This document shows, in pieces, positions 27,027 to 38,267 of a stretch of 44,588 nt of DNA (position 1 is its first letter; each line of letters begins with the position of its first letter). The notes beneath the pieces are model-generated. The model searched no databases and was not told the origin of the DNA. It worked only from the letters and a program-made list of their open reading frames with translations. This stretch comes from Roseovarius sp. (GTDB lineage Bacteria; Pseudomonadota; Alphaproteobacteria; Rhodobacterales; Rhodobacteraceae), in NCBI GenBank assembly GCA_002720475.1, contig PBIL01000023.1:1-44588 (forward strand). Direction: 5' to 3'. The position numbers and the translations under genes are program-made.

Positions 27027-27944
27027 TCAGAGCATGAGCTGATAGCTCGCGGGCACGTAGCGGAACCCGTCGCCTTCGGCCTCGACATAGCCCGTGCCGG
27101 GCCAGGGCATGTGATAGCCCACGAAGGGAATGCGGTCGGCGGCGAGCATTCCCAGCAGACGGCGGCGCGTGGCGGCGGCGGTGGCCTTGTCCATGTCGAA
27201 TTTCACCTCCCAGTCGGGATGGGCGAGCGACCAGACATAGTGATTGGCGAAATCCACGGCGATGAGCAGCATCTTGCCCTCGCTCTCGATCACATAGGCG
27301 GTGTGGCCGGGGGTGTGGCCATGGGCGGCCATGGCGGTGATGCCCGAGGCGACGCGCGCGCCATCGGCGATCATGGCGGTCCGGTCCGCCAGCGTGCGCA
27401 TGTTGCTGTCGAAAAGCGCGTTGCCCGCCCCGGCCCAGTGGTCGAACTCGGCGCTTGCCGTGACGTAGCGGGCATTGGGGAAGGTCGGCGCGCCATCGCG
27501 CATCAGCCCGCCGATATGATCGCCGTGCATATGGGTGATCACCACAACATCCACCTGATCGGGGGTGTATCCGGCCTCGTCGAGCGCGCCGGTGATGCCA
27601 TCGGGATTGAGGCCGGTATCGAAGAGCACAAGCTCGGCCCCGGTATTGATCACGGTGGGGGTGAAGAAGAACTGCACCCGGTCGGACGGCAGGTTGGCGG
27701 CCTCGGAGACGGCATGGAACTTCTCCGCGCTGACGTTGAGGCCGAAGATGGTCTGCGGGTTGTCGCGCGCGGCAGTGGCGGCCAGCAGCGTCGTCACCTC
27801 GAACGCGCCCAGTTTCACGCGGGTGAAGCGGGGGACGGTCATGCCCATCATCGGGGCCGCCGCGCGGGCAGGAAGGCTGCCGGCGAACGGCAGGGCGGCG
27901 GTGGCGGCCATGAGGGTGCGGCGGGTGATCCGGGCTCGGGTCAT
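27027..27944 (-). CDS. Tat-exported metallo-beta-lactamase-fold hydrolase
   Basis: 305 residues from the ATG at 27944 with GGAG at a good distance. The start MTRARITRRTLMAATAALPFAGSLPARA is a twin-arginine signal (TRRTLM) with an ARA cleavage site. The mature protein has the metallo-beta-lactamase zinc motif THMHGDHIGG, an LFDTGLNPDG strand before it, HTPGHTAYVI, and AVDFANHYVW with the bridging Asp. Members include quorum-quenching lactonases and many unassigned hydrolases. Periplasmic, di-zinc, substrate unknown. Confidence 0.9.
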   Translation of the reverse strand: MTRARITRRTLMAATAALPFAGSLPARAAAPMMGMTVPRFTRVKLGAFEVTTLLAATAARDNPQTIFGLNVSAEKFHAVSEAANLPSDRVQFFFTPTVINTGAELVLFDTGLNPDGITGALDEAGYTPDQVDVVVITHMHGDHIGGLMRDGAPTFPNARYVTASAEFDHWAGAGNALFDSNMRTLADRTAMIADGARVASGITAMAAHGHTPGHTAYVIESEGKMLLIAVDFANHYVWSLAHPDWEVKFDMDKATAAATRRRLLGMLAADRIPFVGYHMPWPGTGYVEAEGDGFRYVPASYQLML

Positions 27945-28105
27945 AGGGGACTCCTTCGTCCTGAAAGGGGTTTCGGTTGCTCCGCGGGGATATGGTGCCC
28001 GCGCGGCCTGCGTCCAGAGCTTGCCACGGATCGGTATCCCCGATGCGACGCTCACGCGAAGTTGATTGCGCTTGCGGCGGCGCGTGGCGGGCGTAACCTG
28101 CGGCC

Positions 28106-29425
28106 ATGCTCGAAATCCTTGCAAACCGCGATTTCGCCCGCCTCTTCGCCGCGCAGGTGGTGGCGCTTCTGGGCACCGGGCTTCTGACCGTGGGCCTGGG
28201 CCTGCTGGCCTACGACCTTGCCGGTGCGGCGGCGGGGCTGGTGCTGGGCGTGGCCTATACGGTCAAGATGGTGGCCTATGTCGGCCTCTCGCCGGTGGCG
28301 CAGGCCATTGTGCAGCGCCTGCCGCGCAAGGCGGTGCTGATCGGGGCGGACATGATCCGCGCGGGCGTCGCGCTCTGCCTGCCCTTTGTCACCGAGCTCT
28401 GGCAGGTCTATGCGCTGATCTTCGTGCTTCAGGCGGCCTCGGCCACCTTCACCCCGGCCTTCCAGGCGGTCATTCCCGACATCCTGACCGAAGAGCGCGC
28501 CTATACCCGCGCGCTGTCGCTCTCGCGGCTGGCCTATGATCTGGAGAACCTGCTCAGCCCGGCTCTGGCGGGCGCGCTGCTTCTGGTGCTGAGCTATCAC
28601 TGGCTTTTCCTTGGCACGGTGCTCGGCTTTCTGGCCTCTACATGGCTGGTCTGGCGCACGGCAGTGCCGCCGCTGCCGGGCGCGGCAGCGCGCCCCTTCC
28701 GTGAGCGGCTTGTGCGGGGCGCGCGCATCTACCTTGCCACGCCGCGGCTGCGCGGGCTTCTGGCGCTCAACCTCTCGGCCGCGGCGGTGGGGGCTTTCGT
28801 GCTGGTCAACACGGTGGTGCTGGTGCGGGTGGATCACGGCGGAGGCGAGAGTGCGCTGGCCGTCGCCATGGCGGCGTTCGGCGCGGGCTCGATGGCGGCG
28901 GCGCTGATGCTGCCGCGCGTGCTCGAGCGGCTGGGCGACCGGAGGGTGATGCTGGCCGGCGCGGCGACGCTGGTGGCGCTGGCGCTGGGTCTGGGCGCGG
29001 CGCTGGCGGCCGGACAGGCCCCGGCATGGGGGCCGTTCCTGTTGCTCTGGGCGCTTATCGGCCTTGCCTATGCGGCGATCCTCACGCCCTCGGGGCGGCT
29101 CCTTCGGCGCTCGGCCCATGCCGGGGACCGGCCCGCGCTCTTTGCCGCGCAATTCGCTTTGAGCCATGCCTGCTGGCTTGTCACCTATCCGATGGCGGGG
29201 GTGGCGGGGCGCGTGCTTGGCATGGGGCCCGCGCTGCTGCTTGCGGGGCTGGTCGCGGCGCTGGGCCTTCTGCTTGCGCGCAACCTCTGGCCCGCGGGGC
29301 AGGTTGAGGCCCCGCCGCACGACCATCCCGACCTGCCGCCCGATCACCCGCATCTGCGCACCCACGGCCACGGGCCGCACGCCCATACCTATGTCATCGA
29401 CGACCTGCATCGCCGCTGGCCCTGA
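28106..29425 (+). CDS. MFS transporter with His-rich C-terminal tail
   Basis: 439 residues with about 11-12 membrane helices. MFS loop 2-3 is recognisable (PVAQAIVQRLPRKAVLIGADMIRAG). After the last helix (about residue 397) comes a hydrophilic tail of about 40 residues rich in His and Pro (HDHPDLPPDHPHLRTHGHG, then an AHTYVIDDLHRRWP end). Such a tail is known from NreB-type nickel exporters and related MFS proteins and suggests a metal or metal-complex substrate, but this is inference. Divergent from the metallo-beta-lactamase-fold gene with 160 bp between them. Confidence 0.85.
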   Translation: MLEILANRDFARLFAAQVVALLGTGLLTVGLGLLAYDLAGAAAGLVLGVAYTVKMVAYVGLSPVAQAIVQRLPRKAVLIGADMIRAGVALCLPFVTELWQVYALIFVLQAASATFTPAFQAVIPDILTEERAYTRALSLSRLAYDLENLLSPALAGALLLVLSYHWLFLGTVLGFLASTWLVWRTAVPPLPGAAARPFRERLVRGARIYLATPRLRGLLALNLSAAAVGAFVLVNTVVLVRVDHGGGESALAVAMAAFGAGSMAAALMLPRVLERLGDRRVMLAGAATLVALALGLGAALAAGQAPAWGPFLLLWALIGLAYAAILTPSGRLLRRSAHAGDRPALFAAQFALSHACWLVTYPMAGVAGRVLGMGPALLLAGLVAALGLLLARNLWPAGQVEAPPHDHPDLPPDHPHLRTHGHGPHAHTYVIDDLHRRWP

Positions 29426-29490
29426 TCCCGGCCATTCTGGACAAACGCCCGCGCCTGTGACAAAGCCCCGGCCATTGTCAGGAGTCACCC

Positions 29491-30816
29491 ATGACCACCA
29501 CCCGCTTCGCCCCGTCGCCTACCGGCCATATCCATGTGGGCAACCTGCGCACCGCGTTGATGAATTACCTCATCGCGGCCAAGGCGGGGGGCTGCTTCAT
29601 CCTGCGTATCGACGATACCGATCCCGAGCGGTCGAAGGAAGAATATGTCGATGCGATCAAGGAGGATCTGGACTGGCTCGGCCTGCACTGGGACCGGATC
29701 GAGCGGCAGTCCCTGCGTCTTGACCGCTATGCCGAGGCCGCCGGGCGGCTGCGCGCATCGGGGCGGCTCTACGAGGCTTTCGAGACGCCGACGGAGCTTG
29801 ATCTCAAGCGCAAGAAACAGCTCAACATGGGCCGCCCGCCGGTCTATGACCGCGCCGCGCTGAAGCTTTCGGAGGCGGAAAAGGCCGCGCTCCGGGCCGA
29901 GCGGGGCGCGGGTGTCTGGCGCTTCCTGCTCGATCACCAGCGCATCGAATGGACCGACGGCATCCTCGGGCCCATCTCGATCGACGCCGCCAGCGTGTCG
30001 GACCCGGTGCTCATCCGCGCCGACGGGCAGGTGCTCTATACCTTCGCCTCGGTGGTGGACGACATCGAGATGGGCGTGACGGACATCGTGCGCGGCTCCG
30101 ATCACGTCACCAACACCGCCACGCAGATCCAGATCATCGAGGCGCTGGGCGGCACGGCCCCGAAATTCGCCCATCACTCGCTGCTCACCGGGCCGCAGGG
30201 CGAGGCGCTGTCCAAACGGCTCGGCACGTTGAGCCTGCGGGACCTGCGCGCGCGGGGGGTGGAGCCGATGGCGCTTCTGAGCCTGATGGCGCGGCTCGGA
30301 TCGAGCGACCCGGTGGAGTTGCGCACCGACATGGCCGAATTGATCGAGGGGTTCGACATCGAACGCTTCGGGTCGGCGCCGACGAAGTTCGACGAGAACG
30401 ACCTCTTTCCGCTGACCGCGCGCGTGCTTGCCGCGAAACCCTACGCGGAGGTGGCCGACACCATCGCCGCGCACGGCATCCCCGCGCATATGGCCGAGCG
30501 GTTCTGGGCGGTCATCTCGCACAACATCACCACGCTCCACGAGCTGAAGGACTGGGCCGAGATCGTGCTGGAAGGGGCAACGGCGGTGATCGACCCGGAG
30601 GATGAGGAATTCGTCGCCACCGCGCTGCAGATGCTGCCCGAGGGCCCCTGGAGCGAGGCGACCTGGGACGAATGGACCGCCGAGGTCAGGGCCGTGACCG
30701 GGCGCAAGGGCCGCGCGCTCTTCCGGCCGCTGCGCCGCGCGCTCACCGGCCGCGACACCGGGCCGGAGATGGCGCATCTGCTGCCGCTGCTTCAGCGCGT
30801 CAGGACAGGAAGCTGA
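29491..30816 (+). CDS. gltX: Glutamate--tRNA ligase
   Basis: 441 residues. Class I synthetase with the HIGH-type motif PSPTGHIHVGN at the N-terminus and the KMSKS-type loop ALSKRLG near residue 240. It belongs to the shorter of the two GltX types often found together in alphaproteobacteria; one of the pair usually also charges tRNA-Gln for transamidation. Ribosome site CAGGAG before the ATG. Its last 17 bp overlap the 3' end of the convergent DUF2254 gene. Confidence 0.97.
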   Translation: MTTTRFAPSPTGHIHVGNLRTALMNYLIAAKAGGCFILRIDDTDPERSKEEYVDAIKEDLDWLGLHWDRIERQSLRLDRYAEAAGRLRASGRLYEAFETPTELDLKRKKQLNMGRPPVYDRAALKLSEAEKAALRAERGAGVWRFLLDHQRIEWTDGILGPISIDAASVSDPVLIRADGQVLYTFASVVDDIEMGVTDIVRGSDHVTNTATQIQIIEALGGTAPKFAHHSLLTGPQGEALSKRLGTLSLRDLRARGVEPMALLSLMARLGSSDPVELRTDMAELIEGFDIERFGSAPTKFDENDLFPLTARVLAAKPYAEVADTIAAHGIPAHMAERFWAVISHNITTLHELKDWAEIVLEGATAVIDPEDEEFVATALQMLPEGPWSEATWDEWTAEVRAVTGRKGRALFRPLRRALTGRDTGPEMAHLLPLLQRVRTGS

Positions 30817-32068
30817 TGCCGTTACCGGTGGCGCGCAGGCGCGCGCGCTCGCTTTCCAGCGAGAGCGCCGCCTCGGCGTGATCGAGCGCGCGGGCGGCCA
30901 TCCCGCGCGCCGCCGCGGCCAGTGCGGGATCAGGGACATCGGACAGCCGCAGAAGCGCCGCGCGCAGCCGCTCGGCCACCTCGATCTGCCCCGCCCCGTC
31001 GCGTGCCGCCTGGGCAAAGGCATTCTCGATCAGCGCCTCCCGTGAGGTATCCGGCAGGAACACGCCCGCGAAGAGCGGGGCCGCCTCCCTGGGCTGTGCG
31101 CGCGCCCAGTCGAGAAGCAGACGCTCCAGCCGCTCGATCACCCCGATGGCCGTGCCCGGATCGTTGATCCCCGGCGAGAGCGCGCGCGCGGCGGTCTCCG
31201 ACAGCACGAGCAGCCCATAGCCCGCGTCCTGATCGAAGCTGCGATGCGCGCTGATGGTGAGGCGGCGCGCTATGGCCTCGGGCGACACGTCCCGCGGCCC
31301 GGCGGCATGGCCGATCGTCTTGCCCTCGACCACGTAATCGCCGGGGCGGGCGTAGAGGTAGAGCCGTGTGCCGGTCTCCTTGCAGAGCGCGTGCAGCCCC
31401 GGCATGTCGATCACCTGCACATGGCCCGTGGCGGGCGCGGGGATCGCGCGCGCCGCGTCGGGCAACACCGTGTCGGGGCCGAGCACCTCGGCCCCGAGCG
31501 CGGGCAGATGGCGCGCCCGCATCAGGCAGGGCCGGGTCGCCGCCTCGATGGTTGCAAGCGTCGCATCGAGGCTGCCCAGATCGCTCAGGTGGTGGATCCA
31601 GCGCAAGAGCGCGAGCACCACCAGCACCACCACCGCCACCGTGATGGCCAGCACGATCACTGCCGCCCCCGCCGGATAGGCCCCGGCCTTGAAGAGGATG
31701 ATCGCCGACAGCGCATAGACGAAGGCCCCGATGAAGGTGGCCAGAACCGTATGCGTCGTGGTATCGGCCAGAAGCACCCGGTGCACGCGCGGCGTGGTCT
31801 GTCCGGCCGCCGCGTTATGCGCGGTCACCATCACGTTGAGCGAGAAGGTGCTGACCGCGAGCATCCCGGAGGCGAGGATGGTCAGGATCGGCAGCACCGC
31901 CGCCTCGGTCACGCGGCGGCTGAGCGCCTCGGGCAGCAGACCCTCCACGAGGATCGCCAGCGCCGCCGTCCCCACCGCCAGCAGGGCAAAGAGCGTGACC
32001 CGCAGCCAGAGCCTGCGCGTGAGCCGCAGGATCCAGAGGCTCCAGCGCGACAGGAAGCGCGGGGTCAT
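30800..32068 (-). CDS. DUF2254 membrane protein
   Basis: 422 residues with four predicted helices in the first 160 residues (about 22-44, 57-78, 105-127, 134-158) and a large soluble C-terminal part. The segments GMLAVSTFSLNVMVTAHNAAAGQTTPR and DQDAGYGLLVLSETAARALSPGINDPGTA are characteristic of DUF2254 proteins, whose function is unknown. The ATG at 32068 overlaps the stop of the cyclotransferase gene (ATGA), so both are translated as one unit. Confidence 0.9.
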   Translation of the reverse strand: MTPRFLSRWSLWILRLTRRLWLRVTLFALLAVGTAALAILVEGLLPEALSRRVTEAAVLPILTILASGMLAVSTFSLNVMVTAHNAAAGQTTPRVHRVLLADTTTHTVLATFIGAFVYALSAIILFKAGAYPAGAAVIVLAITVAVVVLVVLALLRWIHHLSDLGSLDATLATIEAATRPCLMRARHLPALGAEVLGPDTVLPDAARAIPAPATGHVQVIDMPGLHALCKETGTRLYLYARPGDYVVEGKTIGHAAGPRDVSPEAIARRLTISAHRSFDQDAGYGLLVLSETAARALSPGINDPGTAIGVIERLERLLLDWARAQPREAAPLFAGVFLPDTSREALIENAFAQAARDGAGQIEVAERLRAALLRLSDVPDPALAAAARGMAARALDHAEAALSLESERARLRATGNGISFLS

Positions 32069-32643
32069 TGCGCGCCCAGACGAATGCGGCTGGCCCCGAT
32101 CCGCGCAAGATGCGCATCGGTGAGCGCGCGTTCTGTCTCGCTCACCGGCTGGTGGCGCGGATAGTGCGGCGCGGCACGGTCGTCGAGGATGGGCGCGTCC
32201 CAGCCGTGGGTGGTGGTGAAGAAGCGCGCAACCCCCGCCTCGCCGAACTCGCGCAGATAGCCCTGCACAACCACGTCGATATAGCTCAGCAGGATCGGAT
32301 GCGCCGTGCTGGGCGCGCCGTGATGGCCCTCGGGGATGGTGTAGACCGCGATTTCGGGCCGGTGGGGCAGGGGGTGACGCACCTGGTGGGCGACGGGCGC
32401 GCGCATATAGGCTGCCTCGCGCGCGTCGAGCGCGGGCCAGTGCGCCCCCGGCACCGGCGCGATCAGCCCGTCGATCTCGGCCTCCGGGTCCGGCACCACG
32501 GTGAGATAGGCGACCGGGCGCAGCGTGGTATGCCGCCAGACGCGCCGCCAGCCGGTCAGCTGCGCGGGCACCGCGCCCGCGAAATCATGCGTGGCCCGGT
32601 TCACGAGGCTGCCGTAGCCGAAGAAACATGCATCCTGTGTCAA
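32065..32643 (-). CDS. Gamma-glutamylcyclotransferase-family protein
   Basis: About 192 residues if the TTG at 32643 is used; it is preceded by GAGGG at proper spacing and puts the conserved start FFGYGSLVN at residue 7. An in-frame ATG at 32688 would add 15 unlikely residues. The YGSLVN strand binds the gamma-glutamyl group, and DAREAAYMR carries the likely catalytic Glu. Members cyclise gamma-glutamyl compounds to 5-oxoproline and are common in glutathione turnover. The start region shares its upstream DNA with the divergent Rrf2 gene, including an FNR-type box. Confidence 0.8.
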   Translation of the reverse strand: MTQDACFFGYGSLVNRATHDFAGAVPAQLTGWRRVWRHTTLRPVAYLTVVPDPEAEIDGLIAPVPGAHWPALDAREAAYMRAPVAHQVRHPLPHRPEIAVYTIPEGHHGAPSTAHPILLSYIDVVVQGYLREFGEAGVARFFTTTHGWDAPILDDRAAPHYPRHQPVSETERALTDAHLARIGASRIRLGAQ

Positions 32644-32658
32644 GGTTTTTGCCCTCAC

Positions 32659-32672
32659 TTGACCTGCATCAA
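32659..32672. promoter_or_regulatory. FNR/Dnr-type box
   Basis: TTGAC-CTGC-ATCAA, a near-perfect match to the FNR/Crp-type half-sites TTGAT-N4-ATCAA, inside the larger repeat CTTGACCTGCATCAAG. The centre lies 62 bp upstream of the Rrf2 ATG, which fits activation at about -41.5 with a 20-nt untranslated region. It is also only 16 bp upstream of the cyclotransferase TTG. Candidate regulators are FnrL or a Dnr/NnrR-type protein. Confidence 0.65.
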
Positions 32673-32727
32673 GGCCCGCGCGCAGCATCGGTCCAAAATC
32701 ACAGGGTTTCAAGCGAGAGTCCGGCCC

Positions 32728-33180
32728 ATGCGGATCACCAAGAGAACCAATATCGCCATCCGGCTGCTCATGTTCTGCGCGGTCAATCCCGACCGTCTGG
32801 TGACCAAGACCGAGATCGCCGAGCGATGCAACACCTCCGAGAGCCATCTGGCGCAGATCATCAACCGGCTGGGACAGCTGGGCTTTCTGCGTACGCAGCG
32901 CGGGCGCACGGGGGGCGTCACGCTGGGCCGCCCGATGGCCGAGATCTCGGTGGGCGAGGTGTTTCGCAAGCTGGAAGAGAACGTGCCCGTTGCGGAATGT
33001 TTTGCGGATGTGGACAATACCTGCCCGCTCAAGGCCGGCTGCCGGTTGCGCGCGGCCCTTTCGGACGCGGTGGAGGCGTTCTATCTCCGACTCGACAAGG
33101 TGACGCTCGATGCGCTGGTCTGCGGGAACGAGACCCTGCTCGACATCTTTTCCGCGCCGCCCTGTCTCAAACGGGCTTGA
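32728..33180 (+). CDS. Rrf2-family Fe-S transcription regulator (NsrR/RirA-like)
   Basis: 150 residues from the ATG at 32728. An N-terminal winged helix (MRITKRTNIAIRLLMFCAVN, then SHLAQIINRLGQLGFLRTQRGR) is followed by three cysteines, C91, C99 and C105 (ECFADVDNTCPLKAGC), that should hold an iron-sulfur cluster. The recognition region and HLAQIINRL resemble NsrR, the NO sensor; the cysteine spacing also fits RirA-type iron sensors. I therefore leave the symbol open. An FNR-type box upstream, which links it to oxygen or nitrogen-oxide response, favours NsrR. Extra cysteines at 17, 34, 132 and 146 are probably not ligands. Confidence 0.85.
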   Translation: MRITKRTNIAIRLLMFCAVNPDRLVTKTEIAERCNTSESHLAQIINRLGQLGFLRTQRGRTGGVTLGRPMAEISVGEVFRKLEENVPVAECFADVDNTCPLKAGCRLRAALSDAVEAFYLRLDKVTLDALVCGNETLLDIFSAPPCLKRA

Positions 33181-33214
33181 TCGCGGACGCGCGGCATACT
33201 AGCGTCCACCGCAA

Positions 33215-33370
33215 TCGGACAGGGAGAACCGGCCGCGTGCCGGTGCCGAAGGAGCAACCGCCCCGGAAACTCTCAGGCGCAAGGACCTGCCGGTCAAGAC
33301 ACTCTGGAGAGACCCCGCCCGCGGGGCGCCGACGGGATAGCGATCTCAGGCAAAAGGACAGAGGGGGCAT
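33215..33370 (+). ncRNA. Tandem glycine riboswitch
   Basis: Two aptamer cores follow each other upstream of gcvT. The first has GCCGAAGGAGCAA and ACTCTCAGGCGCAAGGAC (33246-33289). The second starts with GGAGAGACC (33305-33313) and has GATCTCAGGCAAAAGGACAG (from 33343). These are the hallmarks of Rfam glycine aptamers 1 and 2. Between the second aptamer and the ribosome site is an inverted repeat (GTGAAATCG with CGATCCTTCAC) that could be the expression platform. It should switch the glycine cleavage operon on at high glycine. Confidence 0.92.
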
Positions 33371-33456
33371 CGTGGCGCGGGCCTTGCGCGGCCTTGTGTG
33401 AAATCGGTGCCGGTGCGATCCTTCACCCACCCGGCGCAGGACTGGAGGAGTGATCC

Positions 33457-34581
33457 TTGGCCGATCTGAACGTCACACCGCTCAACGCGCTGCACCGCGC
33501 GCTCGGTGCCAGGATGGTGCCCTTCGCGGGCTATGACATGCCGGTGCAGTTCCCCATGGGGGTGCTCAGGGAACACCTGCATTGCCGCGCCCGCGCGGGG
33601 CTCTTCGATGTGAGCCACATGGGCCAGGCGATCCTGCGCGCGCCGGGCGGCTGCGCGGCGGTTGCCGCCGCGATGGAGGGGCTGGTGCCGGTCGATCTGC
33701 TGGGTCTCGGCGAGGGGCGGCAACGCTACGGTTTCTTCACCGATGCGGCAGGCGGGATCCTCGACGACCTGATGCTCGCCAACCGGGGCGATCACCTCTT
33801 CGTCGTGGTCAACGCCGCCTGCAAGGCGGCCGATCTTGCCCATATGCGCGCTGCCCTCGAGGGGGTCGAGGTCGAGGAGATCGCGGACCGCGCGCTCATG
33901 GCGCTTCAGGGCCCCGCCGCGGAAGGGGTATTGGAGGCCCTGGTGCCGGGCGTGGCGCGGATGCGCTTCATGGATGTCGGCCTTTTCCCGTCGGAGTTCG
34001 GCGAGCTGTGGATCTCGCGCTCGGGCTATACCGGCGAGGACGGCTACGAGATCTCCGTGCCGGACGATCAGGCCGAGCCGCTCGCCCGCGCGCTTCTGGC
34101 GCATGAGGACGTGGCCCCCATCGGGCTTGGCGCGCGCGACAGCCTGCGGCTCGAGGCGGGGCTGTGCCTCTATGGCCACGACATCGACACCACGACCACG
34201 CCGGTCGAGGCCGGGCTTGCCTGGGCCATCGGCAAGGTGCGCCGCGCAGGCGGCGCGCGCGCGGGCGGCTTTCCGGGGGCCGAGCGGATCCTGGCCGAAC
34301 TGGCCGATGGCGCGCCGCGCGCCCGCGTGGGCCTTCGCCCGGAGGGCCGCGCGCCGATGCGCGAGGGCACGCCCCTTTTCGCCACGGCGGAGGGGGGAGA
34401 GGCCGTGGGCCATGTCACCTCGGGCGGGTTCGGCCCCAGCGTCGAGGGGCCGGTCTCCATGGGCTACGTGCCCCGCGCCCTTTCCGCCGGGGGCACCACG
34501 CTTTACGGGGAGGTGCGCGGCAAGCGGCTTGCGGCCACGGTCACGCCGCTGCCCTTCGTCCCCGCCCGTTTCAAACGCTGA
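33457..34581 (+). CDS. gcvT: Glycine cleavage system T protein (aminomethyltransferase)
   Basis: 374 residues with a TTG start at 33457, chosen because GGAGGAG lies 6 nt upstream and the family start ([29 protein letters not shown]) follows directly. The folate-binding GcvT domain includes [23 protein letters not shown] and the C-terminal barrel with [11 protein letters not shown]. It transfers the aminomethyl group from lipoyl-GcvH to tetrahydrofolate, releasing ammonia. First gene of gcvT-gcvH-gcvP behind the glycine riboswitch. Confidence 0.96.
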   Translation: MADLNVTPLNALHRALGARMVPFAGYDMPVQFPMGVLREHLHCRARAGLFDVSHMGQAILRAPGGCAAVAAAMEGLVPVDLLGLGEGRQRYGFFTDAAGGILDDLMLANRGDHLFVVVNAACKAADLAHMRAALEGVEVEEIADRALMALQGPAAEGVLEALVPGVARMRFMDVGLFPSEFGELWISRSGYTGEDGYEISVPDDQAEPLARALLAHEDVAPIGLGARDSLRLEAGLCLYGHDIDTTTTPVEAGLAWAIGKVRRAGGARAGGFPGAERILAELADGAPRARVGLRPEGRAPMREGTPLFATAEGGEAVGHVTSGGFGPSVEGPVSMGYVPRALSAGGTTLYGEVRGKRLAATVTPLPFVPARFKR

Positions 34582-34601
34582 TCATCAGGGAGCCTACAGC
34601 G

Positions 34602-34961
34602 ATGAAATTCACCGAAGAACACGAATGGCTGCGCGTCGAGGGCGATCTGGTCGTCGTCGGCATCACCGAACACGCCGCCGAACAACTGGGCGACGTGGTC
34701 TTCGTCGATCTGCCCGAGGTGGGCACCAGCGTCACCAAGGATGACGAGATCGTGGTGATCGAGAGCGTCAAGGCCGCGTCCGACATCCTCGCCCCGCTCG
34801 ACGGCGAGATCGTCGAGGTCAACGAGGCGCTGGCCGACGAGCCCGGCAAGGTCAACGAGGACCCGATGGGCGATGCCTGGTTCTTCAAGATCAAGCCCGA
34901 GGACATGAGCCAGATGGACGACTACCTGGACGAGGCCGCCTACAAGGCCCTCATCGGCTAG
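34602..34961 (+). CDS. gcvH: Glycine cleavage system H protein
   Basis: 119 residues from the ATG at 34602, normal for GcvH. The lipoyl-lysine is K57 in [10 protein letters not shown]; the flanking [12 protein letters not shown] and [13 protein letters not shown] strands complete the hammerhead fold. It shuttles the aminomethyl intermediate between GcvP, GcvT and dihydrolipoamide dehydrogenase. 20 bp after gcvT and followed by a hairpin before gcvP. Confidence 0.97.
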   Translation: MKFTEEHEWLRVEGDLVVVGITEHAAEQLGDVVFVDLPEVGTSVTKDDEIVVIESVKAASDILAPLDGEIVEVNEALADEPGKVNEDPMGDAWFFKIKPEDMSQMDDYLDEAAYKALIG

Positions 34962-34969
34962 GCCCGGAC

Positions 34970-34994
34970 CCCGCCGGAACACGCCTCCGGCGGG
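34970..34994 (+). terminator. 9-bp perfect hairpin between gcvH and gcvP
   Basis: CCCGCCGGA (34970-34978) pairs exactly with TCCGGCGGG (34986-34994) across a 7-nt loop. There is no U-tract, so it is more likely a partial terminator or an mRNA-processing or stabilising element that sets gcvH above gcvP than a full stop. Confidence 0.5.
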
Positions 34995-35051
34995 CGCGTT
35001 GCCGGACAGATGAAGCCGGGTGCGCCCCGGCGCTGCGTTATGGAGAGTGCG

Positions 35052-37901
<2,850 letters not shown>

Positions 37902-37906
37902 GGGCG

Positions 37907-37937
37907 CGGGGCCGGGGCCGCTTGCGCCCCGGCCCCG
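37907..37937 (+). terminator. Very GC-rich 12-bp hairpin after gcvP
   Basis: CGGGGCCGGGGC (37907-37918) pairs perfectly with GCCCCGGCCCCG (37926-37937) with a 7-nt loop, starting 5 bp after the gcvP stop. It has no U-tract. It is probably the end of the gcv transcript and separates it from tRNA-Cys. Confidence 0.65.
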
Positions 37938-37990
37938 CCCGACCCGCTTGCACAGCCCCGCGCGATGCGGTATCGGAACCCACCACCCGG

Positions 37991-38064
37991 GGCGAGTTGG
38001 CGGAGTGGTTACGCACCGGATTGCAAATCCGTGAAGGCCGGTTCGATTCCGGCACTCGCCTCCA
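37991..38064 (+). tRNA. tRNA-Cys (anticodon GCA)
   Basis: 74-nt cloverleaf with encoded CCA. Acceptor GGCGAGT/ACTCGCC, anticodon loop TTGCAAA giving GCA, T arm GCCGG-TTCGATT-CCGGC. The outer pair of the anticodon stem is a C-T mismatch; otherwise it is canonical. It lies between gcvP and sseA. Confidence 0.95.
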
Positions 38065-38267
38065 TCCCTTTCCATCCCGTGCCCCGCGGCACCCCTCCGG
38101 CGCGGCAGCGCGGCTGCGCAAGGCAGGCTTGATCGCGCCGGTGCCGGGCACGCATGCCTCGGGCAGCTTGCCGTGACGGCCGGACGGGGCGGGGGCGGCC
38201 CCGCGCGGACTTGCCCTTTGGCCGCGCCGATTGTAGGCAGGCGCAGGTTCATTCTGCGGGGGTTCCG

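Noticed and set aside
29426..29490. CCCGGCCATT occurring twice between the MFS gene and gltX
   Set aside because: A 10-bp repeat in GC-rich DNA is easily random and fits no known attachment or regulatory pattern.
33371..33456. A further small ORF or third aptamer between riboswitch and gcvT
   Set aside because: The sequence lacks the conserved glycine-aptamer core and contains only a hairpin that could be the expression platform.
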